Below, one piece after another: positions 1-13,302 of a stretch of DNA of 64,000 nucleotides. The notes under the pieces are model-generated. The model saw nothing but the letters and a program-made list of their open reading frames with translations. It did not search any database and was not told the origin of the DNA. Within the stretch, counting starts at the first letter, position 1. Each line of letters opens with the position of its first letter. The stretch covers positions 150,001 through 214,000 of the forward strand of contig QVRM01001764.1 of assembly GCA_003439945.1 (NCBI GenBank), in the 5' to 3' direction. The DNA comes from Dermanyssus gallinae (lineage: Eukaryota > Arthropoda > Arachnida > Mesostigmata > Dermanyssidae). Made by a program: the position numbers and the translations under genes.

Positions 1-914
1 ACAAACAACATTGTCGACCACTGGTCTGTGTTGATTACTGGCACAACAACAACTAGTGTTGATTACCGGCACAACAACAACAACTAGTATTGACTACTCA
101 CACAACAACAACAACAACAACAACAACAACAGCAACAACAACAACTACTACTGTTGGCGGTGGTGATCCCGCCGCATTATTGGAAGCCGCGCTCGAACAG
201 CCAGCTCCCACCCGCTTCCACCCGGCGTGTGGAAAGTGAAAGAGGTTCTCCCTGGCTGGTCGACCGGCCTCTGCAGTGGTAGCCAAGAGTAGCCAAGAGC
301 AAGTAGTCCGTGGTGTGCACTACCCGAACAACACGGCGACGACGACAACGACAACGAAAACGATACCGGCCCTCCACCACAAGGATCGACAAAATCAGCA
401 GCAGCGGCTTGAGATCGTCGACGGACAACATTGTTGTTGCTGTTGTTGTCGTTGTTGTTGCTGTCTTCAAGTATCCACGCGGAGTAGTCACGCGGTATTG
501 CTGTTGGCTCATTGGTGGTGGTGGTGGTTGACTGATCATCGGGGTTCATGTCTCTGTGTGTGTGGATGGATGATTGTGTCTGTCCATCGATCTGTATGTC
601 TTCTCTGTGCGTCTGTCTCTCCTCCCCGCTTTTACTTCATGAGCCAGGCTACAAACGCGACTGACTACAAGGCTAGTCTATCGCCTAGCAGTTCTTCCTA
701 GCGGACCCGTTGAGAATGACGCTCTCGAGGGACACTCTAGCACAGGCTGAGACAACGGCAAGACATGACGGGCTGACGGAGAAGCTCGAGTCGAACGCAG
801 AGTGTCACGAGATCGTATACGAACTTTAGTTTTGCATAGTGTGTGTGTGTAGAAAGTTAACGAGAGCCGAATCTGTCGAACCGGTGCGGCACCAGTTGGA
901 CTGGCCAGCCGTGG

Positions 915-1020
915 AACAACAACAACAACAACAGCAATAACGACAACCACAACAACAACAACAACAACAACAGCAATAACGACAACAACAGCAGCAATAA
1001 CGACAGCAATAACGACAACG
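915..1020. repeat. CAA/CAG trinucleotide microsatellite
   Basis: Imperfect (CAA)n broken by CAG, AAT and CGA triplets. Neighbouring tracts of the same kind lie at about 101-150 and 1131-1250. They create spurious poly-Val, poly-Cys and poly-Leu frames on the other strand. Confidence 0.85.
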
Positions 1021-1429
1021 TCCCACCAGCAATGATCCAACGATCTACTGGTGCCAATTCGCGCCATGTGTCAGCTGCTAGTCCAGATGTGAACGAACAG
1101 CGAAATTGTTGCGCGACGTCTTTCATTTTTCAACAACAACAACAACAAGGACAGAAACAACAGCGACACCAACAGTAGCAACAACAACGACAACAACCGC
1201 CACAACAACAGCAACAACAATCACAGCAACAATTACGGCTGCACCTGCACCAGCAGCAGGAGTAAGAGTGGCAACAGTGCAAAAGTAACCTCATGTCAAC
1301 CTAGTCTTGTGAGGTTTTTAAACCACAGCAGTGAACTACCACTACTACTGCGACTGCGCCAGGATACTGTGTAGGCTACTGGCAAGAGTCACAACGATAG
1401 CGGCGCCGCGGAACAGCCGTAGCCACAAG

Positions 1430-1475
1430 CACTGCTGATGTTAATACTGACACTGCAGTATTAACATCAGCAGTG
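1430..1475. repeat. Perfect 20-bp inverted repeat with 6-nt loop
   Basis: The left arm (1430-1449) is the exact reverse complement of the right arm (1456-1475), with ACACTG between. The arms are of mixed composition, not part of the CAA repeat, so a chance perfect match is unlikely. The role is unknown. If transcribed as part of a leader it would fold into a stable stem-loop. Confidence 0.85.
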
Positions 1476-2134
1476 TCATCCGAACTACAGCTGACCGGCA
1501 CCGACCACTTTTGTGATCCTTCAGGCGCGAGCGAACGAGATCAACTATATCGCGGATCGGGTCCAATAGGACCAACGTGGACTACCCCCGCCTCTACCAT
1601 CACCTCCACCTCCACCACGACCACCACCATCACCTCCACCTCCATCTCCACCACGACCACCTCCATCACCTCCATCATCACCACCACTACCACCAGCTGA
1701 GAGCGGGACCACTGAAGGGCGCGTCTCCATCAACGTCAACGGGCATTCGTTCGGCTCCATCCAGGTACGGCCACCGTATTCCGAGACGTACCCCCCGCGG
1801 TGGTATACCCAACGTAACACAGCGGTGGTGATGCCGTGTATGTGTGCTGTACTAACGTGCGCGTCGCAGACGGGTCGGGACGGATCGAGCATGTTCGGCA
1901 CACCGAGCCGCTGTGCCAGCTGCGACAGCATCAATCGCTAGGGCATCACGGTCACAGATCATAGATCATGATTGTTGTTGTTGTTCTTGTTATGGTGACG
2001 ATGATGATGATGATGGTGGTAATAGTGGTAATGGTGAGGATGGCCGGCACATTGGGCAGAACAACAAACTGTGACCAAGAAGAAGACGGCAAAAGCCAAT
2101 GGACTGTGCCAAGGCTCCGTGACAACAACAGTAG

Positions 2135-2235
2135 CATCAAGAGCAGCAGCAACAACAACAAGAACAACAACAACGACAGCAACAACAACAACAACAACGA
2201 CGACGACAACAATAACAGCATTAAGAACAGTAGCA
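2135..2235. repeat. CAA/AAC-rich trinucleotide repeat
   Basis: Imperfect CAA/CGA/CAG triplets upstream of the first WIF1 exon. The apparent Thr and Asn frames are shadows of the repeat. Confidence 0.75.
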
Positions 2236-2730
2236 AGAGAAGCAACGGCGACCATCAATTCGTTAGTAAAGCCAACAATCCAATGTCTGTGCAGATTCTG
2301 ATGGTTGGCTAGAACGCTAGAAAATGAGAAGGTAATCAATCGTGCAACGACGTAATTGCGAGTTTGTTTCGCTGTCTCAACACGCCAAGCACACATGGGG
2401 TGTTGCGTGTTATTGTGCTTTGTTCGGATTGCGCCGAAGTTGTGTGAAGAGTGAGTGCCGAAAGTAACCGTAGGAATAATCATAATAATAATAATCATTA
2501 TTATAATCATCGTCTCGTCTAGTAATGGTGGCGCCGGTTCGAGAAGCAGCTGGGGTGGCGAGTGGAGACAAAACGTGGTGGTTTCTGTAGTGTGTTGATG
2601 TTGTTGTTGTGATAGTTGGCCGCGGCGCTGGTTATCGTGAAATGACACAAGAGATGAGATAAGATAAGTTGGTAACCAACTAGGTTACTTTCTTACTTAG
2701 TTAGTTAGTTAGGACGGCAGAAAGAAGTGG

Positions 2731-3293
2731 ATGAAGTATGCGATGTCCTGGCGGGGACGAGGGGCCAGCCCTGGAACAATGTCCAGCTGGTGGGGGACGT
2801 TGCCGGCACGTATCCGAACACATCTAAACCGAAATCCTAACAGCAGCAGCGGCGGGAGTTCTACGAATTGTGATCAAAGTGCCAATAATAGCAACCGCTC
2901 TGGTAAAAGTTCTGGAAAAAAGAGTGGTTGTGATCGTTGGAGTGATAGGGTTAGTGGTAGTGGTGGTGGTGGTGGCTGCTGTTGTTGTTGTCATTGTTGT
3001 TCGAATCGGCGGCAACATATCGATCTCGGCCGGTTTGTGACCGTGTTGACGGCGCTTCTGATCGTATTCGCGACCATCATGACGCCGGGACACGCCAGAA
3101 GAATGGGCAGTGATGGCCTCGCTCTCTGGATCGACAAGCGTCAAGTGCGCGAGTTCAATAGTGAGTTTCTTTCAGTCTTTGTCTTTAACGCAGTCGAACT
3201 GACTGACTGACTGGCGACACCTTGCCTCGCCGGCTGAAAGTGCAGCAAAATACATTACACGTTTGTGTACGTATATATATAGATGTATGTATG

Positions 3294-3353
<60 letters not shown>

Positions 3354-5796
3354 TTGCATAGAAATACACATAAAAAAATACTTTCAGAACATTTACATTC
3401 TCCTTCCTCAAATGGATAAGTAAAACAGATGATTGACGACACCTCACCGCACATGTCGTAAGTGCAGAAGAATATATATATATATATATTTGTAAGATGT
3501 CGTCAATCAGCTGTTTTACTTATCCATTTAAGGAAGAAGAATGTAAATGTTCTGAAAGTCTTTTTTGAAATGTGTTCTGAAATGCTTCTCGAAACACCCT
3601 CGTAGAACACTTGCTTAGTTGCTCGAGTATGTTTAGTATAGCTTTGTCACATGTTACGCCACAGAGGCGGGAAACGCGTTCTCCATATCGTCTGTCTACC
3701 CCAGTACAGAAGACACAAATTTCAAATGTGGTCTATTCAATATGATTTTATTATGTAAGTGTCATATTTAAATGCATTTCTCATCAAAATTGCTCTCTAG
3801 TAAGTATAGTTAATTAGGTGAGTAAAATGAAGGCAGACGCTTCACACGACGTACACAATGAAAGCGCTGCATATATAACACTGTACATTGCACTACTGTA
3901 GAGGCATATAAATAACATCGCGGAGCAATCTATACATGTGTCACGTCCAAATAATAACCGTTATATATACAAATATAACAGTCATTACGTTTATGACAAG
4001 TATATATATACTTGTCATAAATCACGTAAATGTCTCGCACCATATATAAGCATGCATATAAATAACATACCCACACAAGAAAGCTCATATGCTTTGATAC
4101 AATATGCCGATTTCATAAAGCTTCTAAGTATTCAGTCTCATCTAGCAAAAAAAAAATAGAAGCCATGTTTACGCCGCGAACAAAGAGATGCAAAGTACTG
4201 AGGCATCTAATGTTTTTTGGAATAGAGGTCCATTTTTTTACAGGCGGCACGCAATAGCGTGGCCACTTAGTCTTCAAGGATACAAATAGGCACAAGATTA
4301 GAACAAGTGGGGACGTGACAACCCGCAACGTGTAAATTATATAAATAGGGAGTAGGTTATGGGAAATGTAGCGCATCCCCGCGTCTCGTAAATGGCTCTA
4401 AGTGCATCGCTCTCTATTATCTGGCTCTACGAAAGAACGCATCACAGCCGCCACCCCAGACCTCATAGCACAGCACTGTTAGGAACAAAGCTTTATACAG
4501 CAAAAGTAGAGTCTTGATAGGAACACCTATAAACTTCAATCGACGCAGCGCAGAGATCGCCGCATAAAACTTTGGTGAAGTAAATTCTAAATTGAGCTGC
4601 TAGTTTTATATTCTCCTGAAAGACGAGTCCCAGAAAACCTGTTAAAAATGCCAGTCACCTTTTCCACAAGTAGGAGTGATTGGCGTATAATGGTATTCAA
4701 GTGATTCAGGTGATTCATACCGAACCATTACGTCATCGTATCATCAGTCAGTGATTGCTGAGCCAATGTGACTGAGAGCGTGACTGTCTAATATAATTGA
4801 ACATAAACGGCCCGATAACAGAGCTCTGTAGATTTCCAATACGCCCATGCCGTCATGAGGACTCAATCAGTCTAGCCCAGACTGCCTGCATCTGAGCTGG
4901 GAGACAGCGCTGCTACCTTCAACAATTGTGCAGGCACCTCGACTCTCGAGTTTACCCTATGACTAGGAAATCAAAAATTTCGAAAATAGAATCACCGGCA
5001 AATGATTATAGTCTGTCATTTTCCCCCCCATGTGTTGCCCAGTAAGGTTCCTTTTCTTCCACTGCCCATCCTGAGATATTCGACCGAGTGGTGTTGCCAA
5101 ACATAGAAAAGTGACACTATAGCTCCAGCTGCAATATCTTTCGAGTCTTCTACGATTGTGTCAGGATCAACTATAATGTAGACAGAATTCCACAGTATTC
5201 TGATATCTTCCATAGGTTCTGCTGAGTAATTTCCAGAACTGAGGAGAGTTATGGCGTAGTTCTTTGAACCGCATAGCTCGAGGCGCTTTCATGGAGCGGC
5301 TACGACTATTAACACAAGTGATCTTCGGTGCTAAGGATACATTTTGTTATTTTTATGGTGGGTACGCTGAGAAGTTAAATCGAATTAGTGCGTTTTCCAC
5401 CAACGGGAGGAAGCAGTAGATATGGCAAGAAGACTTGTCCTATACTATATACGAGGCAAGGCTTTATTGTTCCGAATTTATATTTCCTGCATCATTTACA
5501 ACCGGTTCACGAATTTCTCAATCAGTCAGACATATTTATTAATGTTCTTTTTATAAAGTTTCACTGACTTGATAGTGAACGCTTTGATTAGCCAATTTGC
5601 CCTTTGGATAACTTATGTTAAAACTCAGTTAAACGTTTATCTTATATCATAGATGCACTTGTCATTATACCAAAATCCTGCATCAAATGCTAGGAACGTC
5701 TTTGTCAATTTCAACAGTATTTCGGAATAGAAGATGAGTGATACTTTTATTATTAATAAGGATTGTAAGAGGTGAACGTGTAAACCGTGTTCATCA

Positions 5797-5831
<35 letters not shown>

Positions 5832-7220
5832 TGCGAAAACTCGTACCGCAGCTACTAGTACAATAATATTATTAAAAATATTTTATCCACCTATTTGGCA
5901 TAGTTTTTCACGTCATCCAGACTACCCGCTGTATATTCTTTCCTTTTTGGTCGTTGGTAAGGAATATATTTCATGCTGTGGTTGTTAACGGGTTACTTAC
6001 TCTCTAATTACATAAATTAGCAGTTTGCAATTTATATTGGCAGGACAGCCTGCTGCGTTCGCTCCTTTAAGGTGTGGATTTTAATATTTGAGTTCAAAAA
6101 TAGACACATATGCATTATAGAGTCGTAGTAATAATAAGGCCTTCATCGAAATACGTCAAAATCGTTTGGGCATAAACACTGAAACAGCTGTACTGTTAGC
6201 ATTTTTTTAAAAATTAAGTAGTTAATCTGATCTTATGCACTTCTCTCTCGTCTCTCTGTTGCCTCAGGTTTGTTACAGATGGACATCTTTGTGATAAGCG
6301 ACGGCCAGGTGGAGGCGCTCATCCAAGAGCCAAATTTCGACCGTTATCTGCCGGCAATACCCGACCGGGTCAACCGGGTGAACCTCACGTGGCGAGGCGG
6401 CGAGAAACGATCCTACGTGTACGAATTCCAGCGACTAAGCTCGTCTAACCAGGACATCCTGGAGGCGCCTCGGCTATCGATTCCCACGAGAGGACGAGTG
6501 CCCCGAAAAACACGAGGTTAGGGGATGTCACCAGTTTCGTCTTTTGGTACTTATCCGCATGAAGCTCATGTCTAAAAGTGAGCGCTTCATTATGTGTATT
6601 AGCTCTGCGTAGTATTGTAATGGACAAATTGCCTCTTATAATAGCATAAATATTTACTGGCCTCAAAAAAACGGTAATCATAATTTCCAAAACGCTGGTT
6701 TAAAAACCCTAGCTGGCCGTGACAATTATGGTACGTGGAGCAGCAGCCGAAACAGCAGTGCATCAGATTTACACTTCTAGCGTGAAACAACAAATGTTGG
6801 GATCTAACACAACTAGAAAAAATAATTCTCTCCTATACAACAAGAGGCAGACATTTCTTCTAAAAAATGGGTAACTGTGCGCAAAAGCCAAAAATTTAAG
6901 AATTGCGAAGAATTTAATTTATTAAATTATTTTTAATACAACGGTTGTTATGCGTTGAGCTAACGTAGAATTCAACAGACGCAAAATCTTCCAAACACGC
7001 AAGTATGATTGGCTTGTCGATATGGTGACTGGGGCTTTCGCAATCGCAGGTTTAGTGAAGATATGTTAGGATAAAAGCTCGATACAACGACTTTTGGCAA
7101 TTTCGCTCTCGCTTTAAAATAAGAGACACTTTGTTCCATTGGAATTTTTTTTTTGCCGAGTTGTATAAACTATTATCAAAGTTTGTTGGACGAATTCTGG
7201 GAGACCCCCTGTAAATATAT

Positions 7221-7272
<52 letters not shown>

Positions 7273-8175
7273 GCTAAGTGAACTAGCCCAAGCCTGGACA
7301 GTATACCTTGAGTTACGCCCCCAGCAGGCTGACCACTGACGTGACAATGATAAAATATTTTGCTACACATAAATAATATATATATATAAGGCGAGCACTG
7401 CCGAGTGTGCAAACGTATTGTAAATTATTAATAAATCATCACAATATTTTCTATATATATATATATATAGCATTGCATAGCTGTAGAATTTGTCGTTATG
7501 TAAATGTTATATATATAATTGTATATTTACATACAAATATAAATGTGCATGTGTGTATTATTCAAAACCGGTCAAATATTAACTGCAAATACAACGAATA
7601 GAAACGAAACAATAGTTAACACAGTCTGACTGAGGTTAGCCGTACAGCCCCAGCAGCAGCGAGGGTGGGCAACAGTATGTTTGAGGCGTTAGAGACGAAA
7701 GGGCAGAGCTGGCTGAGCCGACTTAAACTAACGTCAACTGCGGGCCAAATTGGTTGACGCCGGCTGCACGCGGCGATTCGATATGATCGAGCAGTCTTTC
7801 AGATAGCTCTCGCGTGCGTTGGCAATGTGTCGGGCTCGGCAACGCTCAACGTGGAGTTCTCGGTACGGCCGGAAGGTGGAGACCCGTTACGTGGAATGCC
7901 GGTCAGATTCCGCCTGCAGAAGCGATGCCCCGGGAATGGTAAGTCCGAGAGACCAAATCCAACGCACAACACCGTCGTGGCTACGTATTCGTGAGCAATC
8001 GCTTTGGATGGCGAACCAACTGACGTGATAATTATAAAGTTTTGCTGCTGCTGCCGTTGTTGTATTTCAAAAACAATCACGATATGATTATTAATAATGT
8101 CTTGCTGATCAAGGCAGTAGCCTAAATCGCACAACGTTGCAACTACGCCGCCGGCGATATATATATCTATATATA

Positions 8176-8210
<35 letters not shown>

Positions 8211-8215
8211 AAACG

Positions 8216-8275
<60 letters not shown>

Positions 8276-9471
8276 ATACATATATATACGATGGATGGAT
8301 GTGTATAGATTTATATGTATCTGTAGCATTTAGTGGTAAGCATTCCTTCCTGCGCGATTGCAGTGCCGGATCCACAGTGTCAGGAGAGATGTGGCAACGG
8401 TGGGCGATGCGATATGGGTAACGTATGTCACTGCTCATTGCAGTACATGGGGCAATACTGCGAGACACCAGTTTGCCATCCGCCCTGTCTCCACGGTGGT
8501 GTGTGCGTAGCTCCGGACGAGTGCGACTGCCCAGCTGGCTACCAAGGACCTCAATGTGAAGGAGGTAGGTAAAAGGATAAGAAACTTGCAACTTCCCGCC
8601 TTTGAATAGATTTCGCATGGTCAGCTCGACAGCTCGAACAGCCACGATGCCAAACAGTCGGCCGAAATTAGTGTGCGTTTGCGCTGTGATAAACAACCCT
8701 CTCTCTTTCTCATCACTTTGTTTCCTTTGTCTATTCTGTGCATTTCGTACGTAAGTATATCTAGCGATATCTATCTAAAAGATCGAGTCCCGAACGAAGA
8801 TGCACCCACTGAAAAAGCCAAAGTTCAATTTTTTTATACTTCGGAGTCAGACGCGTTTTCCCTCTCTGAAAAAGCCTCTCTTGCTCATTCACCTCGCGTC
8901 CATTTAAGCAAGAATATTTGCCAATGCTATTCCCACACAGCTGACGGCATAATTTCTCTATTCGACCTAGGATATAATTTCCATTTTCTAAATGCTGATA
9001 ATGGTTGCTTTGGAAACTAAGTTCACGCAACAGAACGAGTAATTAGCAGGCACACGTCAGTGGCAACTTATTCGTCCACACACAACATTTTATCTAATAC
9101 TTGTGCCGAATGGCATACATAATAAAACAAGCGAGCTCGTTACAGAAGTGTAGTGCACGTATATTCAACAATATATACACTTTATTCCAATATAGCCCGT
9201 CATGGTACAAGTGATGAGATGGTTTGTGATACGGAACTAACTGCGCAGCTTTAAAACTGATTATACGTCTATCAACCTGGTCTTCATTCATATCGTTTCC
9301 CATGGCGGTCAGACTCTTTTGGCAATTTCAATCGCGACTCTACAGCCCGCTTTAATGAAACAGGAGGCAATATTGTAGAACGGAGCCTCCATTCCTTGGT
9401 GTTCAACGCCGAGATCATGGTGGTGCTCTTCATCGTCGCGGCACTTTGTTAAGACCTGAAACACAGCATCA

Positions 9472-9515
<44 letters not shown>

Positions 9516-12500
9516 GAAAAGTTTTACGCCTATATAAGCACATGTAAGCGTAAAACTTTCGTTACTATAAACTAATATTTATATATAGAAGTAACACTAG
9601 GTCGTATGAAAAGGACCCCGGCCTACCAGATAACGCACGTTCTAATACAACGCCTCGCTAACGGATCATAAGACAATGCCCTCTAATAAAATCTCTACGT
9701 TTCTTATTGAGTTTATAACTCAATCAGTATTACGCAGCTGATGCACAGGAGATTGTATGTTAGACTGTGGCGAATGATCATGCAACAACTGACATTGAGA
9801 AGTTCCTTGTTCTCCACCGGGTCGTCATCGGTTAGCTCCTTGATCTGCTCGTTGTAATGTTCAGTAATCACAGTCTCGACGGCAATTGTACAAGCCATCG
9901 CCATTTCCTTGCCGAGCAGAGCTGAACCCGCACCTAACGTAAACCCTGAAATGCCAACATTGCGACAGAAAAAACAGCGCAAACGTCAAGGAAAGCTCAT
10001 TGGTCATCACACGCGAATGAATTAGTAGTGTTCAGCAATTTGTATGATTATGATATTGCATCATCAGTTCCGTATGATGCTACAGATGGATAGACTTAAC
10101 TTTCTCTCTTCCTACGACCCGTCTCCTCGACAGCTAGCCACATCCACTTTCCGTCATCCCCATAACTCCCTATGCGCATCTGCCCTCTGAGGTTGACGGC
10201 TGTCGTATATGGATGTCGCAGAGAGACACATCATATCAGCCATATATCACCGAGCAAGATGGCTTAGTGGCAAAGCCTTTGCCTTGCATTCGGGAGGACT
10301 GGGTTCGAGACCCAGACCGGCCACTCTTAAATTGGTTTGCATGGTTTCCAATTTATCCAAGGTAAATGCCGGAGTAGATTCAAATTAGCCATGACATGAA
10401 AAAACATACACGGGCAATTGCCTTACAGGAAATCTTAAAAAAACAAAAAATAATAATAACAATTATGTCGCCTCGACATGCTCGTCGCAGGCGGTCGACC
10501 TGTGCTCGCCAGGGTCCATTCCCCCGTCGTCACACGTCGATGGCAGCACACCTGCACACAGGACTTTGACGCACCGAAGCAATTGCTTTCAGCAAACCTC
10601 CTATTTGCAAACACCGAGCGACGCTCATCCATCCATCAATTGATTCATCCAACCATCGCTACGTACCTGCGATGCTCCAGAACGGCATCAGGGCGGTGGG
10701 CCGGGCGCCATGTTTGGTGACAAGCTCGTTGAACATGCGAAGGTGCTCTTTTTCCTGTTCCCACATGTTACGAACAACCTTGCCCGCCTCGCTGTGCTCG
10801 CCGAGAACGGCCATCTGGCCAGCGTAGATCCGATCCGCCCCAAATTCGCCTGCGTGATCGACGCGCAGAATCTGGTCATACATTTGTTGACGATGTCTTG
10901 CTGCTGCTGATGATACAGTCGATGCCCAGCGGCCATGGCTAGCCACAGTCCGAATGGCAGCACATCGTCCCGAGCTCAGCATCGTGTTGGCTCTAGAACA
11001 CTAGGCCTTTCACATAGATTCGTGCACCACTTCTGAAACGAAAAGCCAATAGGCGATGTGTAATGTTATTTTTTTTCTGTCAAACGTAGAAAGTATATAT
11101 ATATATGTATGTATATATTTATAAAATATTGTGATGATTTATTAATCATTTACAATACGTTGGACACTCGGCAGTGCTCGCCTCTATATATATATATATA
11201 TATATATATACATGTGCAAGGCCGGACCAGCAATCTCTAGTGCTTTGAATTTTACCACTATACCGACACCACCAAGATATTTCGTCTTATTGTGCTTAGA
11301 AGCGCCATTCGTCAGCTAAACACAGGCCTTTCGTGCCAATCGGTTACAGCATTTATTGTTTGAGTTTGATTCAAGAAAGTGAAACAAACGAGGAGAATTA
11401 AGAAGCCTAAAATGGGGGAGCAAGGAATCTGCATCAAGCTGTGTGAAGAAAAACCGAAGCATATGTTTTAAAGTGGTGGACATATTACGAACTGCCTATG
11501 GTGGTCAAGCGGTGTCCCGAAACACTGTGTATACATGGCACCGTCGGTTTCGCGACGGATGTGAGCAGCTTAAAGATGACCCCCGCTCGTGAAGGCCTTT
11601 GACATCAATAACAGAAAAAAACGTTGAAAAAATTGTGATCTTTTATTCAACAATTGCCGAATTACTATCAGGAAGATAGCTATGAAATTGGAAATATGGA
11701 TCAGTTGTAACAGCCTTAATCGATATGTTATCTATCAGTTCGTTCCAAAAATGTTGAATTTCCAGCTAAGGAACGCTTGTCGGGAAATGTCGGGGAATTG
11801 AACAGTTGGAATTGATCAGACAGTAGCAGAAGACCCTAGATTGCTTCAGAAAGTGACTACAGGAGACGAGTCATATGTATATGGTTACGACATCGAGACC
11901 AAATTCCAATCCTCCTAGTAATGCTTCCAAGGAGAGAGTCGATTGAAGAAATTCAGATAGAGCTGATCCACCAAACTACTTCTAACTGTTTTTACAGGGA
12001 ACGGGGTGGCAAAATTCGTCGAAGATGATTCCTTCAACGAATTTTGCCACCCCGTTCTAAGGTCAATATTAAGTAGCACCGCGAATTGTTAGAAACATTT
12101 TGCGAAAACGTCCGACTGGGCAAATAACTCTTGCACCATCCATCAAGAACTGGCGCACATATCGTTTCTAATATTGGAATATTTGATGTAAATTCGAAGT
12201 GTCAATTCCGAAGGAAGCGTTTAAAAATTATATCAAAAACACTTCATGAAATGAATAAAACATTTCTATAACTATGCATCAGACTATTTCGATTCGCCAC
12301 TTTTCGATATATATATATATATATATATATCTGGCCAGCTACACTTCATATTTGCAACGTCTGTTACGTAGGCTCAGCCGCACAAGTTATGAATACCATC
12401 AAAGGCAATGCTAATGAGGTCGCACATTTAACGTCCGGCAGCGCCCGATACATACTGCCCCCGTCTGCCGAAGAAAATATGACGCTTCCAGTGTAAATGA

Positions 12501-13188
12501 TGTCGATGGCAACAATGCGGATGGTGATAATGATGAGGATTAATTTGACTATGGTGATCCGTATGATGATGATGATGATGGTGGTGATAGTGGTAAATAA
12601 TGATGAGGTGATGGTGAAGTACGCTGGTGATGGTAAAGTACGCTGGTGATGGTGAAATAGAAGACGCTAATGATGAGTATGTCTAACGGTCATGGTGATG
12701 TCTCAACGGGTGGTTTTCATGTGAACAACGGACTCGACTCGACGGACTGCCACGTTCGTTTGTGTCCTGTGCTTTTTTGGCTGTGTTTCGGGTCACGGGC
12801 CGATACTCGATTGTGTCGTCGTCGTCGTCCTCCACCACGCGCGTCGCGCTTCTCATCATCGGATGGGGCCCATCATCGGACTGGCTGGCTGCTCCGCATC
12901 CGGCATTCAACAGGAATCTGCGTCGAGCGCTGTCTCAACGGAGGAAAATGCATCCAGAAAGACGTGTGCCAGTGTGGCCGAGGCTATTACGGGCCGCGTT
13001 GCGAATTCAGCAAGTGCTCCATCCCCTGCCTGAACGGCGGCCGCTGTGACGGTGTCAACCGTTGCATCTGTCGGAGACACTTCCGCGGCAACCAGTGCGA
13101 AATGGAGATACCTGGCAGCCGCAAACGAAGTAGGTGTTCTTGGTCCTGCCTTACCGTGTGTATATATATATATATATATGTATTTATT

Positions 13189-13252
<64 letters not shown>

Positions 13253-13264
13253 AATATATATATG

Positions 13265-13302
<38 letters not shown>

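Larger units (their letters stand above)
1..2730. other. CAA-rich upstream region, probable 5' region of the WIF1/Shifted gene
   Basis: No open frame here resembles a known protein. Translations are single-residue runs (Thr, Asn, Gln, Val, Cys) caused by CAA/GTT repeats near 100-150, 915-1020, 1131-1250 and 2130-2220, and a CCA/CAC-rich stretch near 1590-1690. A perfect hairpin lies at 1430-1475. An in-frame TAG at 2710-2712 closes the reading frame just before the first exon of the next gene. I infer promoter and untranslated leader, but saw no TATA box or splice site that proves it. Confidence 0.4.
3161..6267 (+). other. WIF1 intron 1
   Basis: A 3.1 kb AT-rich intron with donor GTGAGT at 3161 and acceptor GCCTCAG ending at 6267. 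It holds a TA array (about 3297-3349), a 72-bp-arm hairpin (3372-3566), a minus-strand LINE remnant (about 4380-5215) and an ATT run near 5803-5831. I see no other exon in it. Confidence 0.6.

Noticed and set aside
1545..1934. Gly-rich minus-strand protein
   Set aside because: The Gly/Asp part is the complement of a CCA/CAC repeat. The first 80 residues are not recognisable and no splice or homolog evidence supports them.
10255..10330. A tRNA gene
   Set aside because: A and B boxes are present, but the acceptor stem does not close and the same head with the same non-tRNA body recurs at 48.6 kb. It is a SINE.
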